A stretch of 22,634 nt of DNA from SYIM01 sp041182885 (GTDB lineage Bacteria; Pseudomonadota; Gammaproteobacteria; Burkholderiales; Burkholderiaceae_E), in the NCBI GenBank assembly GCA_049423065.1, contig JBMSQB010000075.1:1-22634 (forward strand), read 5' to 3'. Under the pieces are notes generated by a model that was given only the letters and a program-made list of their open reading frames with translations, was not told the DNA's origin and searched no databases. Positions 1 through 12,400 of this stretch are shown in pieces (within the stretch, counting starts at the first letter, position 1; every line of letters starts with the position of its first letter). The position numbers and the translations under genes are program-made.

Positions 1-402
1 ATGGATTGCCCGACCGCTGTGAAGCTCGACGTTCCACTCACCGTTAGTACACCGCTGTCGCTGATCGCGCCGCCTGCGGTCACCGTCAGGTTACCCGTGG
101 CGTTGACCGTGCCAAGGTCCAGTGCTGTCGCGTCACGCAACGTGATCTGCGAGCCGCTCGCGCTGACCGACCCCACGAAATCGTTCGCGCTGTCCAGCGT
201 GATGGCCTGACCGACCGCCGCGAAGCTCGACACCCCTCCCACCGTCAGCACACCACTATCGCCAACAGCACCGCCCGCGGTCACCGTGAGGTTCCCCGGG
301 ACGTTCACGGTGCCAAGCGTGACATTGCCGCCAGCAACCACCCGCGCTGAACCACTCGCCTGGATGGAGATTTCAGCTGGCGCAAGGCCGGTTTCCAGAT
401 TC
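1..402 (-). repeat. 67-aa (201-base) haemagglutinin-like direct repeats, array running off the edge
   Basis: Two copies with a period of 201 bases: positions 1-201 and 202-402, the second diverging beyond about 320. Anchors: 'ccgacc' at 10 and 211, and 'gtgccaag' at 109 with 'ggtgccaag' at 309. The protein reads NLTVTAGGAVGDSGVLTVGG, SSFAAVGQAITLDSANDFVG, SVSASGSQITLRDATALDLG, then NLTVTAGGAISDSGVLTVSG again. This unit is a familiar filamentous-haemagglutinin-type beta-helix repeat. The copy nearer position 1 is complete to the edge, so more copies probably follow in the C-terminal direction. Similarity between copies is high enough to recombine. Confidence 0.8.
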
Positions 403-3400
403 ACGTCGCCCGCTGAACTCTGAGCGGTCACGCGAGAGGCATTCACCTTGAGCGGCGCGGCTGTCGCACCCACGCTGGCAGCGGTTGTGACAGCGAATTG
501 GCCCAGCAGCAAATTCGCGGTGAATCCAGGTGTCGCCGACAGGGCAAAGCTGTTCGCCTGAAGCGTGAGCGAGTCCAGATCGAGATCAACCCTGTTGCGG
601 GCTGATCCGGGTACTTCGGCGAGCGCGAGTGCCCCGCCGCTGACCGACACGCTACCCTTCTGGCTGGATGCGTCCGGCGCCAAGGCAGTCAGGCTTCCGA
701 CCCCCGTCCAGCGCATGGCATCACCCGGACCCGCAAACAGACCCTGCGCAAACGTGACCGAGGCGTTCGGCGAACTTAGCGCGAGAGAGCCCGCTTTGCC
801 TGTGGCGTCGGGTTCGAACCGGAGACCGGCCAGAAATTCCACTTCAGCCGCTCCCTGAATCACCAGGCGACCGCCGTTATGCAGCACGACCTCATTACCG
901 AATACCACCTTGCCGCTTGCCTGAATGGTGATGTCGCCATCTACATAGAGTCGCTCGCCAAAGGTGACATTCAGCGCATCGGTCACCGTGAGCCGTTCGA
1001 GATCAGACAGCGCATCGACTCGCAGCTCAAAGCCTGACGACGCACCCACCAGATCGCCCAGGGTGGATCGCGCAACCGTCAGCCGGTCACCCACCCGATA
1101 TCCACCGCCGACCGACACCACGGTCACTTGCGTAACAACCCCGCCTTCAACCTTGAAGTTGGCCGTTGCACCTGACCCGTTGCCACCCAGCAGGGGAACC
1201 TCCTGGTATTCACCATCGGCGTAGCCGGTTCCCCCACTGAGTATCGTGGTGCCGCTTGTGTAGCCGAGGCCATCGCCCACGCGGTCATTGAGCGAAATCG
1301 TGCCGTTGTACGCCGACAGTTCCAGATGATCCGACGAGCCCGTGCTCCCGTTGATACGCCCAGTGACCAGCAGGTCGCCCGCCTGACTCGTAGCACGGTC
1401 GCCTGCATTGATCGTGACCGTGCCATCGAAGCGCACCGCGTCGTTGATCTCGATCCCGTCACTCATCGACACCACGGCACCGTCTGCAAACACGGTGGTG
1501 TTGCCAGGACCGAAGATCGCGAGCCGCTTACCCTTGACGGCCCCGATCACATCCACCTTTCCGCCCGTTCCCTGCGACTGAATGACCAGGGGAACAGGCA
1601 CGGAGAGCTGCGTCACCCCCCCTCCGACCGTGACCGGGCTGGAGCTTCCGGCCGCGCCGATCACCAGTGATGGCAGTCCGGAGAGCCTGCTGGGGTCAAG
1701 CGTGAGCCCTCCACCCATACCGCCAAGGGAGATCGACATTCCCGCCTTGGGAATGACCTGAAGCGCCGTGCCAGCGCTTGCAAACGCACTCAAATCGACC
1801 GCGCCACCTCCTGCGGGGGGCGCAATCGTGACGGGCTGGATCACCTGCGCCAATACCTTGCCGTCGGCGCCCTTGGACAACGCGTCCTGCACTGAAAGTT
1901 TGGTATCGGGTGCGCCGTTGATGCCGACCTGGCGAAGGGCACTGAGCGTAATGCTCTCGCTCACATTCAATTGGATATGCGATGCGCTCTTCACCCGAAC
2001 ATCGGCCTCGAACACCAGTTTTTTGGCGTCCACCACCAGCTTGGTGTTACCCAATTCGATGGGGTTGGTGCCGACGCCCTTGATCACGATCGTATCGCCC
2101 ACCAGGCGCAGGGTGCCCAGCGTGTCATCCCAGACCATCTTCTCGACGCCGCTCACCAGTTCGCCCCGGCCGAGCGTCACCACGTTCTTGGTGCTCGACG
2201 TCTGCACGGGCTTGAAGCGAACCGTCAGCGTGTCGTCGTCAAGCTGACTGGTCGCCGCCACAGCGCCTGGTACATCCTTGAGAACGAGCGTGCGCGGGAG
2301 GTTGTCAGGCGCCTTGGTCGCCCCAAGGTTGATGATGGTTTCATCGGCGCCCAGCGACGCGCGCACCACCAGCGGCTGATCACTCAGACCTGTCACCTCG
2401 AACTGGTCGCCAAGATCGCCGAGCCGCAATTCGTTCAAAAGCGTTCGGCCAAGACGCGCCGAGTTGCGTTCGGCATCGACGATCTCGAGGCTGCCCGCGT
2501 TATAGACCGCCCGGAGCGTGACCGGCCGCTCCACCACGAGTTCGACGCGGTGCACATTGACATTGACACCATCGTCCAGCGTGAAGACAAGCGGCCCCTC
2601 GATCCCGGATTTTCCAGGCGCGAACTGGAGGTTGCCGTTACCGGCCAGGAACGCAGACAGGTTGGCTGGCGAGCCTTTCAACATCACGCCATCGGGGAGG
2701 GAAGTGACGGTGACATTGAGCGACTGTGCATCAGGCATCGAGACGCCCAGCCCACCCTTCGGAACCGTGACACTTACCGACACCGACGCCGAATCGGCAT
2801 CCCAGACTGCGCCCGAGGCAAAGGCCAGGGGCGTGAACGCGTCGGCCGCCACCGCGATCCGGTCCTGCAGGTTGAGGCTGGGTGCGGCGGAAGACGATGG
2901 CGGAAGGAACCGCAACACACGCTGCGAAGCGGCGCTCCCGGTTGTTGACGATTGCGCCGCGAACCCGGCCGCCACAGAAACCTTCGTACCCGACGCATCG
3001 GCGTAGGCCTGAGTCAGCGCCTGGCTCGGATGGATGCCCAGTGCGCCTGCGCTGGTTTGCGACCAGCCCGCGCCCCGATTGCGGCTCACCCAGACGCCAT
3101 CGCTGCCTGCGCCACTGGTCAGGACCAGCGTGGTCCCGTCATCGTTGATCGTGACCCGAACCTGCGTTCCAGCGAGCCCACCCGCTGCCCGTACGCGCTC
3201 CCACTTCCAGTCGGTCGCCCGGGTATCTGCGACGAAAACCGAGCCATCGGTCGTGGCCGCCACCAGGAAGCGACCGGTGGGATCCATGTCGGCGCTTGCC
3301 CAGTTGGCGTTGTTGCCTGCGTTAAGCGTGATGTCGGTCCAGGTGATGGCACCGCCGGCAGCCATCTGACCGAGCAGCAACGCGCCCGCCGCCGAGCCAA

Positions 3401-6400
3401 ATTCCGCTTTGCCGGTGGCTGCGAGCAGCCTTTCGCCATTTTGAGAAACCGCCAGATCAGCCCAGTTCCTGTTGACCGCGCTGGCCTGCTGCACCCGCCA
3501 GCCGGTATCGGTGGACTTGAGTTCCAACAGGAGGCCCGGCACATTGGTGGTGACGCTGGTCCATGAGCCGTTGGCAGCCTGCTGGCGCTGCGTGGTCTGG
3601 GTGGGCGCCTGCCCTGCGAATACGCGTCCATCATCGGTTGCCAGCACATCGCGATAGCTGCCGGCAGGCAGGCTGACCGTGGACCAGGTACCACCGCCGT
3701 CTCGACTGACAATGATGCTGCCTGGAGCGGCCAGCGCCGCAATGGTCTGACCGTTGGGCGAGACACTGACCCGCTCGATCGTCAAGCCGTTGGCGGCTGC
3801 AATGGCCTGCCATGCACGCCCACCATCCAGCGAGAGATACAGACCCGAGCTTGATGCCGACTGCGGCTTGCCCGCGGCAGCCACCACCTGCCCCTGCACC
3901 GACAGGTCGCTCCACGACGCGACCGACCCGGGAACCGCAACCGATTCTGCGGGCGACAGAAGGGCTTGCGCTTCGGTTGTGAAGCCGGCCTGCGCCAGGC
4001 GAACCGTGAGCGTACGGCTGTCCTCGGCACTGGTGTACGTGTAGGCAACATTGCCTGGGGAAGTGAAGTACTGGTTGAGCGCGCTGACGGTTCCCGTAAA
4101 CGTCCATTCGCTGCCTGCGCCCCGCACTTCAACGCCGGTTGCAGTTCGCGCGGAAATGTCGCCATCCTTCGCCGATACCGTGACGACAGCGGTTCCGGGG
4201 AGCGCGCTCTTGAACGGTGTCCCGTTCAATCGAAGCTCAGATTTCGCGCCGCGCGTCGCCATGAACTGAACCGGAACCGACACGCCCAGCCCGGGCCGAT
4301 CAACGGGGTCGATCAGCCGTCGGATTTCCGCGGGCAACATGCCCGAGAAATCAATATCCGAACCGTCCAGGCCGGTCTCGGAAATCTTGTTCGCGCCCAG
4401 TTCGCCAAGGAAAACATATCGATCGACACCTGCGCCACCGCTCAGGCGGTTGACGCCATCGATCGCATAGAGCGTGTCGTTACCGCCGCCGCCCGAGATC
4501 TGGTTGTTGCCGATCCCTGCATAGAGAACATCGTTACCCAAACCGCCGAAGAGTTTGTCGTCACCGGAACCCGTCAGGAAGAACGCTGGCGCCTGGCTGG
4601 TTTCAAGTGCACGGAACGTATCGTTACCGGCTGCCGAGACAGCCCGACCGCCTCCCGCCCCAAGCAGCACCGTGTCGTTGCCCGCGCCCGCGCGTATATC
4701 GAGGGAGACCGCATTCAACATGCGTGAGGCGTCGAGCGTGTTGTTGCCCTTCCCAAGGTCGGCAACGACCTGGGTGATACCCGAGAACCTCTGATGGAAG
4801 CCGCTGAACTCGACATCGACCACACCCGAGGACTGACCGCTGAGCATGACGCTTTCGGAATTGTCTTCGGTGATGAGGTAGAGCCGCTCTGCCGCACGCG
4901 GTCCCACGTTGAGCGTCAGCACCCCTCCATTGACCGTGCCCAGAACCGGAGTGATCGTGGGTCCGGTCATCTTCAGATCGAGCAGTCGCCAATCGGCAAG
5001 CGTGTACTTGAACGTGGTGTCCGGCGTGATGTTTCCGGTGACCTGGCCTGTGAACAGGTTGCGTGCCTTCAGCCCAAACAAGGTCACATACACATAGGCC
5101 GAGGCCGAGGCCTCCACGCTGAGATCGAAGAGGTTGAATACGCCACCGGGCGATCCCGGGTAACGCATCAACGCCGCCATCTCCGAGACACGCACCCTTC
5201 CGTCGCCGGTGTAGACAACCGAGCTCACCTGCCCATTGCTGTCACGAACAATCTTGCCGGTCTTGAGATCGTTGAGATCGACCGTGGCCGACGCCCGGAC
5301 GCTGCCTGCCACGCCCGCCTCGGCGATCAGCACGTTCAAAGCACCGTAGAGCTCCAGATTGACGTTGAGACCGAACTCCGGCTTTTCCACCCCACCCGTG
5401 CCGGCGTCGATCTTGTCATTCTTGATTTCGGGCATCGTCCAGTCATTGACGTAGAAGCCGTCGAGCACCGTCAACACATCGTCGCCGGTGATCTGACCGA
5501 GCGCCTCGAGCACGCCGCCACCTTTGGCGAGATCGAAGCGGCCGCTGTTGACCACCTTGGTGATGCCGTAGGTATCAAAGCCGAACGCAAGATCGACAAA
5601 CGCGGAAGCGTTGCCCCGGACACCGATATTGACCCCGGCATTGATGACAGGCAGACCAAAATTGAACAGAACCTTGTCAAACGACATCAGGTTAAATGTC
5701 AGCAAGGGCAGCTCATAGGTGAAGAGCGTGGCATTGCCGCCACTGAAGAGCTTGGACCAGTTTCCAATATCGAGGATGTAAGGCAAGACCTGGAAGCCAC
5801 TGCGCGCTGTGACCGCGCTCGCACCGCCCGAGGCCTGGCTGCTGAGGCTCTCGAGCCGCTGCATGAACGTGCTCGCTGGATCACCGGTCCCCGCTGACGA
5901 AAACTCCGCCTTGGTGAACCTCGGGTTGGCCGTGCCCAGCCCATAGATGCTGCCAAGCGGAAGGCTTCCCCCAGCCGACAACGAGGCCACCTTGTCAACG
6001 AGCCCGAGCGCGAACCGGATCGCTTCAAGGAAGGACCAGTCGATATCACGGCCACCCGCCAACTGGTTGATGACGTCGATGAGGCCCTTCAACGTGGCAT
6101 CAGGACCCCGTCCCAGCGTACGTCGTACATCGTTCAGCAGGCTGGCAAGATCGCCGGTGATGGGGGTGGTCAGTGCATCCACCACGCCCCGGAACGGCTC
6201 GGCCACCTTCGCCACCGAACTCGCGATCGGGGCCAGGAAGTCGGTGACTGTGGTGCCGAGATCCATGCGCAGGTTGCGAATCGAAATATCCGGGAGCTGT
6301 GTCTTGGGGTCGTTGGAGCGCCAGCCCCAGTCGATGACCAGATCGCCCATCAGCTTGGGCAAACCGAACACCTGAAGGCCCAACCCCATGTTCAGGTCGG

Positions 6401-9400
6401 CGTCCACCTTGATACTGGCCTCGATCGCGCCAGGGCTGAACACCTGAGCCAGGGTGAGCCTCCCCGCATCGTCGCCCTTGAGCTTGATTTCAATTGCGCC
6501 AGCGAGGCCACTGCCCTGATGACCCGGCAGAGCGAGGTTGTTGTCGTTATCGAGCACCGAGGCGTCAAAGAACAGGAAGCGGCCCTGTCCTCCAAAGGCG
6601 GTGGAGCGGTCATCCAGCGGATTGCCGTCCAGGACAGCCGAAAAATTGACGCTGAGTTCGGGGTCGCTCTCGTCGGCGCCCCAGTTGGTGCCCAGGAAGA
6701 AACCCTTGGATGAGGACAAGCCGAAACCGAAGTCGAAGTGCCAGTCGGCCTTCAGGGCGAGCCCGCCTTTTACGTCCAGGGTCAGACCGGGCAGATTCAG
6801 TGCAACAGGCAGATCAAGACCCGAGCTCAGGATGGTGCCGCCCAGGTTCATGTCAAAGCGAACCGAGTCCGCCTTGGAGGGCAGCGGCACGCCCGGCCGC
6901 CATTTGAGGATCAGCGCTCCTGGCTCGTCATAGAAGTTCACGGCCACGTCATCGACAGACAGGCCTGCCACGCCATCCTGATCCTGCAGGATGCCGAGGT
7001 TGCTGAAGAGGTTGAACAGTTCCTCTCGAATCACCTCGATCGGCTTGCCCGCGCCAGAAAGCTTGGCCCGCAGATCTTTCAGCAGACCGCCGCGCATTTC
7101 GGCCAGCATCCGCCCGGAGTTGGCAAGGCCGGTGCCGATGAGCGGCAAGCTGGCAGCCGCGCTGCTTTGGTACAGGTCCTGGAGAGCGCCCAGGCCATTG
7201 TCGATCCCATCGAGCACATTGGTCGGGTCATAGAGCAACTGGAGCAGCGTGTTGCTGTCTGCGCGAACCAGATCCAGGTCTGGGAGCTTCACCATCAGCG
7301 CCCTGGGCTCGTTGGGTCCCCGGATGCCCGCCAGTTCATCGACCAACACGCGCAGGCCCTGATCGCCGTGTACCGGGTCGGTGGCGACCACGAGCTGGCC
7401 GATCTGCATGTCCCGGCCCAGCAGCCTTGCCGTGAGCGGAAGCTTGAGGTCGAACGCACCCGTCTGGGACACCACCGGTGCACCGTTCTTCCAGAGCACC
7501 GACAACGTCGCAGGCGCCGTGGTTGCCGACAGACCGTCGGCGTCCAGCACCACATGCCCCGCCTTCACGCCCATGTCGAGCGGACCGAGCTTGATACCGA
7601 GATTGATATCGGTTGCCGCCAGGCGCGCACTCAGCGCAACGCGCGTCCCGGTATTCGTCACCGGATCAAAGTCTTCGATTCTGAGCGACGGCGCATCGCC
7701 AACCTTCTTTGGAAGCGTCAGCCCCAGTCGCAACTGCAAGTCCACACCGGCGGCGAGCGCCACCGCAGCCTTGCCGGAGGCATCGACCAGGCTTTCGAAA
7801 TCCGACGACAGTTCAAGCCCCGCGAGCTTGGCGAGTTCGGCGAGTTCGAGGTTGAGCGCGAACTGTTCGCCGTACTGCGCGCCCAGGTGCAGATCAAGGA
7901 AAACTTTTCCGACCTTGGTATCGATGCTGAGATCGAATTGCTCGGGCTGCAGCCCCAGGCCCTTCTCCAGCGCGGCCTCGGCCTTGTCGAGGCTTGCTGC
8001 CGGATCCTTCATCACCTCATCGAGCACACCCAGCCACGACTCACCGACCGCAATCACCTCCGACAGCGACTTGTTGAGAATGGGCAACTGGGCCGTGTAA
8101 AACGGCATGTCGCCCACCAGCTCGTCGAGGGTCTGGAGCCCGAACCGAACGCCCTCCACCAGATCCGCAAAACTCAGGTTCGAAACGTCGAACAGGTTTT
8201 CGACATCCGGGATCACAACAACGATCGCACCGTCGGGAAGCGTTCCCGCCTGGATGGCTGCCGCGAGATCGAAGGGCGCCGTACGCATCTCGACCTGCTG
8301 CATGTTGAGCAGCTCGGGCACATAAATGCCCAACTCGCCGTCAATCGTCGTGCTGGCACGGCCGACCTGAACCGTGAGTCCCTTCAGGCTTGCAGAGGCG
8401 CGACCCGTGACATCGAACTGGACGCTGTTGAGCGCCTCGGCGGTCAACAATTCGCCGATATCGAAGCGGGCGCCATCCGTGTCGTTGTCGGGGGTGCGGT
8501 CGAGCGCGACGGCAACGCGCGCGTCGAGGGTGATGCCCGAGCCTGAGCCCACGCCGCCTGCCGCCATCGTGAGGAAGCCCAGCTGCGCGGCCACCTCCAG
8601 GTTCTCCACCGCCAATCGAAGATCGGCGCTTGCCTGGAGTCGGTCAATCGCGAGCTCGATCTCCTCGCCCCCCAGACCCAGCACGAGGTCGAATCCGGCA
8701 TTCACATCGACCTTCAGAAGGCCGGTCGCCGTGGTGGTCAGGCTGATCGGACTGTCCTCGCCCAATACGAAACGGATCGGGGTCTGCAAGTCGGCAAGCG
8801 CCCCCGCAAACCGAACGGGCAGCACCAGATCCCCTGTCGTCGCGTTGAAGGTGACTTTCTCCTCGCCCAGCAGCCCCGAGTCGTTGAGTGCCTTGGCGAA
8901 TTCGGTCAGCGTCTGGATCGGCTGGATCTTCTGATGCACGCTGTAGGTCACCTCGTCGAGGTCTTCAACGAAGTTCTGCACCAGACTGACGCGGCTGCCG
9001 TCGTCGGCAACGCCCATGATCTGTGTGGTCACGGTGCGCGACGCACCCTGCGTGTCAACGCCGCGAACGGTGATCCAGTAGCCCTTCATCGACGCCGCAA
9101 ACTGTCCGGCTGCGCCCTGTAGCAATGCCGTTCCACGCTTGGCCTCGGGCACCGCACCCTGCGCCAGCGCGGTCTCGCCGGCAGCAGGCAGCCACGGCAC
9201 GATCTCCCGGTTGAAGTTGATGCGGTCAACCACCCGCGCCTTGAATACCGAGGCGAGATCGAGCACATCCTCGACCGACTGCTCGATGAAGGGCAGGCTG
9301 GACAACCCGAGTTCGCTCACATCAATCGATTGCAGGTAGTTCAGCACCTTGGGCAGGGTGTTGACCAGATCGACGATGTTGAACTTGGTACCGAGATTCG

Positions 9401-12400
9401 ACAGGAAATCGAGGTTCTCAGCCTCGACATCGAACTTTCCTTCAAACGGACTGGCCGAGATCGTGATGAGCGGGGCTTTCGCGGCATCGTCCGTGAGATC
9501 AATCCCTGCAAGGCTGGCGTACACCGGCAACACAAGCTCGAAGCGGTTGTCCTCGGCGGGTACATCGAGCGTGAATTCGCCGTTCATGAACCTGAGTTCA
9601 GCCGCCAACTCGGCGGACAGGCTCGCGCGCTTCCAGGCCTGGGCGGGAGCGCCGTTGACCGTTGAGAGGAACCTGGCGTCATCAAACCAGTACGTCTGAT
9701 CGCTGCCTGCAACGCCCGGCTCGAACACCAGGCTTGCCTGGTTGTAAGACTGGGCGTGATCGAGTTTCGTGCCGTTTACAGGCCGGCTGAAATCAAAGCT
9801 CAGGGTCTGCCAGCCCGGGGCGGTTGTTCTGGCGGACGCAACCACCGACACGGATGGGTTGGTGCTGTTGGCAAGCTTGAGCTCCACCGTTCGGCCCGCC
9901 GCAGGCGCCCAGACTCTCACCGTTGCAGTTTCATGCTCGGGTGTGACGAGTTCGGAGGTTGAGGTTTCGAAGAACGTCACGCCTGCGCCAGCAGTTGCGC
10001 CAACGCTCTTCACGAATTTGACGGCAGAAGCCAAACCGCCCGTGGGCGGCACCGCACCAGCCAGGGCGCTTGCCCCGCCGAAGGGCTTGAGCGAGACGCT
10101 GCCCAGATTCAGGATCGGATCATCCGGGCGACCCAGGCTCAAGCCGATCGGGCCCAGATTGGCATTCAGGATCACATCTTTCGCCGACAGACTGCCGTGG
10201 ACTGCAAGCGAGCGAAGTTCGAAGTCAAAGTCGAGACCATCGCGCCAGCCAATCTTGAAATCAAAGTCGAGGCTGGCACCAAAGTCTGCGGCAACGACCA
10301 TCTGGCCGTTCAAGGCCAGGCCCACCTCATCCAGCGCGCCCTGGAGATCCAGCGCGAGCTCGGGGACCTTGACATTGATCTCGCCGGTAAAGCCGAACGC
10401 GAGGCCGTCTTCGGTAAGATCAAACCGGATCTCGGGCAGCGTGTTGTCGCCCATCTTCCAGTTCTGCCGCAGGTACTGCTCCAGCCCGCGGAGCGTCGGA
10501 ACCCCCTTCGCACCAAACGCCGTCGTCGGTTGACCCAGGTAGTCCATGGTCAGCTGGCCCATGCTGAGCCCGTCGGACAGGTGCATCAGGTCATCGAGCG
10601 AGCGCCCGATCAGCGGCAGTGGCTCGGCGGCGCGCAGTTCCTCGCTTGTGCGGTTCATGCTCTTGGCCAGATCGCGGATGCCGTCTCCGAGCACACCATC
10701 AATTGATGCGTCGAGCTCACCGATACTGAACTCGGTCGTATCGGCGCCGCTCTCAAACTTCAATGTGACCGGCTTGTTGCCAACGGTGATCGTCTCGTTC
10801 AGCGCCTGACCGGTGCGGTTGAGCGCCAGGCTGACATCGCCAAACAGCACCAGTCCGGTGACTCCCGGCACGGGAAGGCTCAACAACGCATCGAGATCCA
10901 GCGCGAAGCCCTGGTCGCTGCTGACCAGACCGATTTCACCATCCATGACCCGGATCTGCTGGCCCATGATGTCGACCGCAGCCGTGAGACCCGTCGCGCC
11001 AATCTTGAGTGGCTCGTCACCGAGCTTCTCGAAGCGCACACTCGCGTTGCCCGCCAGCAAGGCAGGAGCTTCGATGGATGCGTTCGGATCGCGTACCTCA
11101 AGGGCTGCGTTGCCCTCAACGATCACCGTGGTGGTGCGCGCACTGAGCGCGCCCAGCGACTGGCCATTGACGATCAAGGGCGTATTTCCGTCCCGCTTGC
11201 CGTTGCCATCGATGTCGCCCTTGGTGAAGTCCACCACCCGGCCAGCGGAGGTCCCTGCGGTAGGACCCACATTCAATGTCACGCTGAGGTTCGAGCCCTC
11301 GAGCGACAAGCCCTCGATGCCGTCCAGCGCCAGGGAGTCGGCCGTGGCCTGCAGCCCCAGGAAGCTGTCCCGATTGGCTTCATCATCGAGGAGCACCAGA
11401 CCGACGTTGGCGCCTGTGAGGGATATGCCGACAAAGTCATCCGATCCTGCGCCAGCGCCAAATTCGATATCCAGATCCTGAGCGGTCAGCAGCGTGGTCT
11501 GGACGACGCGATCGCTGCCGTCGTCGAGGCTGACCGTTCGGGTCCCCAGCCCCGATACGCCAAAGCTGCCTTTCATGCTGAGCACATCGCCCACCGTCAT
11601 CTCGGCATCCAGCGCAACCCGCAGAAACTCTCCGCTCCGGGCGCTGTAGTCGAGCCGCGTAGTCGCTCCCTCTTTACTGGTGGGGACCAAAATCGCGCGA
11701 TCAAGACTGCCTTGCTTGGCGAGATTCAGCACCTCGATGTTTTCCACGCCCCCTCGATAGCCGATGGCCTGATTCATCTCGACGGTGAGTGATTTGCCAT
11801 CAACCCGGATCAGGTCTTCAGGAAGTCCCAGCGCCGAAGCATCGAGCGTGATGGAGTCAACCGACGCCCTGGCTGCGAGCCAGCTGCGAGTGTCGTCGGC
11901 TGCCGGATCTGCAGGCCGCAACAGCGCGAGCGCGAGGGATGCGTTTTGCACATCCAGGCCGCGCATAGACGCCGAGACACCCTTGGCACCGACCAGGAAA
12001 CCGGTAGTGGCCTGTGTGCGCCCGCCGATCTGAACGTCCAGTTCCTGACGCGACAGCACCACCTCACCGTCGATTTCCAGGGTATCGGCCAGTCCGAGTC
12101 CGATCGTCCCGGCCACCTCGAAAACGTCCCCGGTCAGATCGAACCCGCGCTCGTCCGCAGCGCTCGACGCCGGGAAGTTGATCGAGGCCTCGCTCCAATC
12201 GGCGGTGACGGTGTTTGCGAGTCCCCGCTCAGTGGTTCCCAGGCCCATGTTCAAGCGGACGCCGAGGTCGGTCCCGCTCAGTCTGAGTCCGATCGATTCG
12301 GTTCCCAGCAGCGTGAGCCGATCGGCCGCGGCCTCCACACCCATCCAGCTGCGAAGATCGCTTTGATCCACCGCGGTGGCAATCGCGAGTTTGAAATCGA

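Noticed and set aside
1..402. CRISPR array or mobile-element repeat
   Set aside because: The period is 201 bases, the copies are contiguous without spacers, and the frame is kept. This is a protein-level tandem repeat.
3119..3766. Minus-strand frame in another phase, 215 codons
   Set aside because: Arg/Pro/Ser-rich frame-shifted shadow of the propeller-like segment; the in-phase frame has Asp boxes and regular strands.
1971..5897. Plus-strand frames at 1971-2948, 2952-3566, 3966-4727 and 4794-5897
   Set aside because: All start at positions divisible by three and so mirror the minus-strand codons. One covers the RTX block antisense. No independent evidence of coding.
6738..8546. Plus-strand open frame of 602 codons
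   Set aside because: Same antisense register (start divisible by 3), charged low-complexity product, no domain, no upstream ribosome site or promoter context.
11187..11222. Possible seventh calcium loop, DIDGNGKRDGNT
   Set aside because: The first six residues fit, but position 8 is Arg and position 12 Thr. It lies at the end of the repeat array rather than after a 'GPY' motif, so it is not counted.
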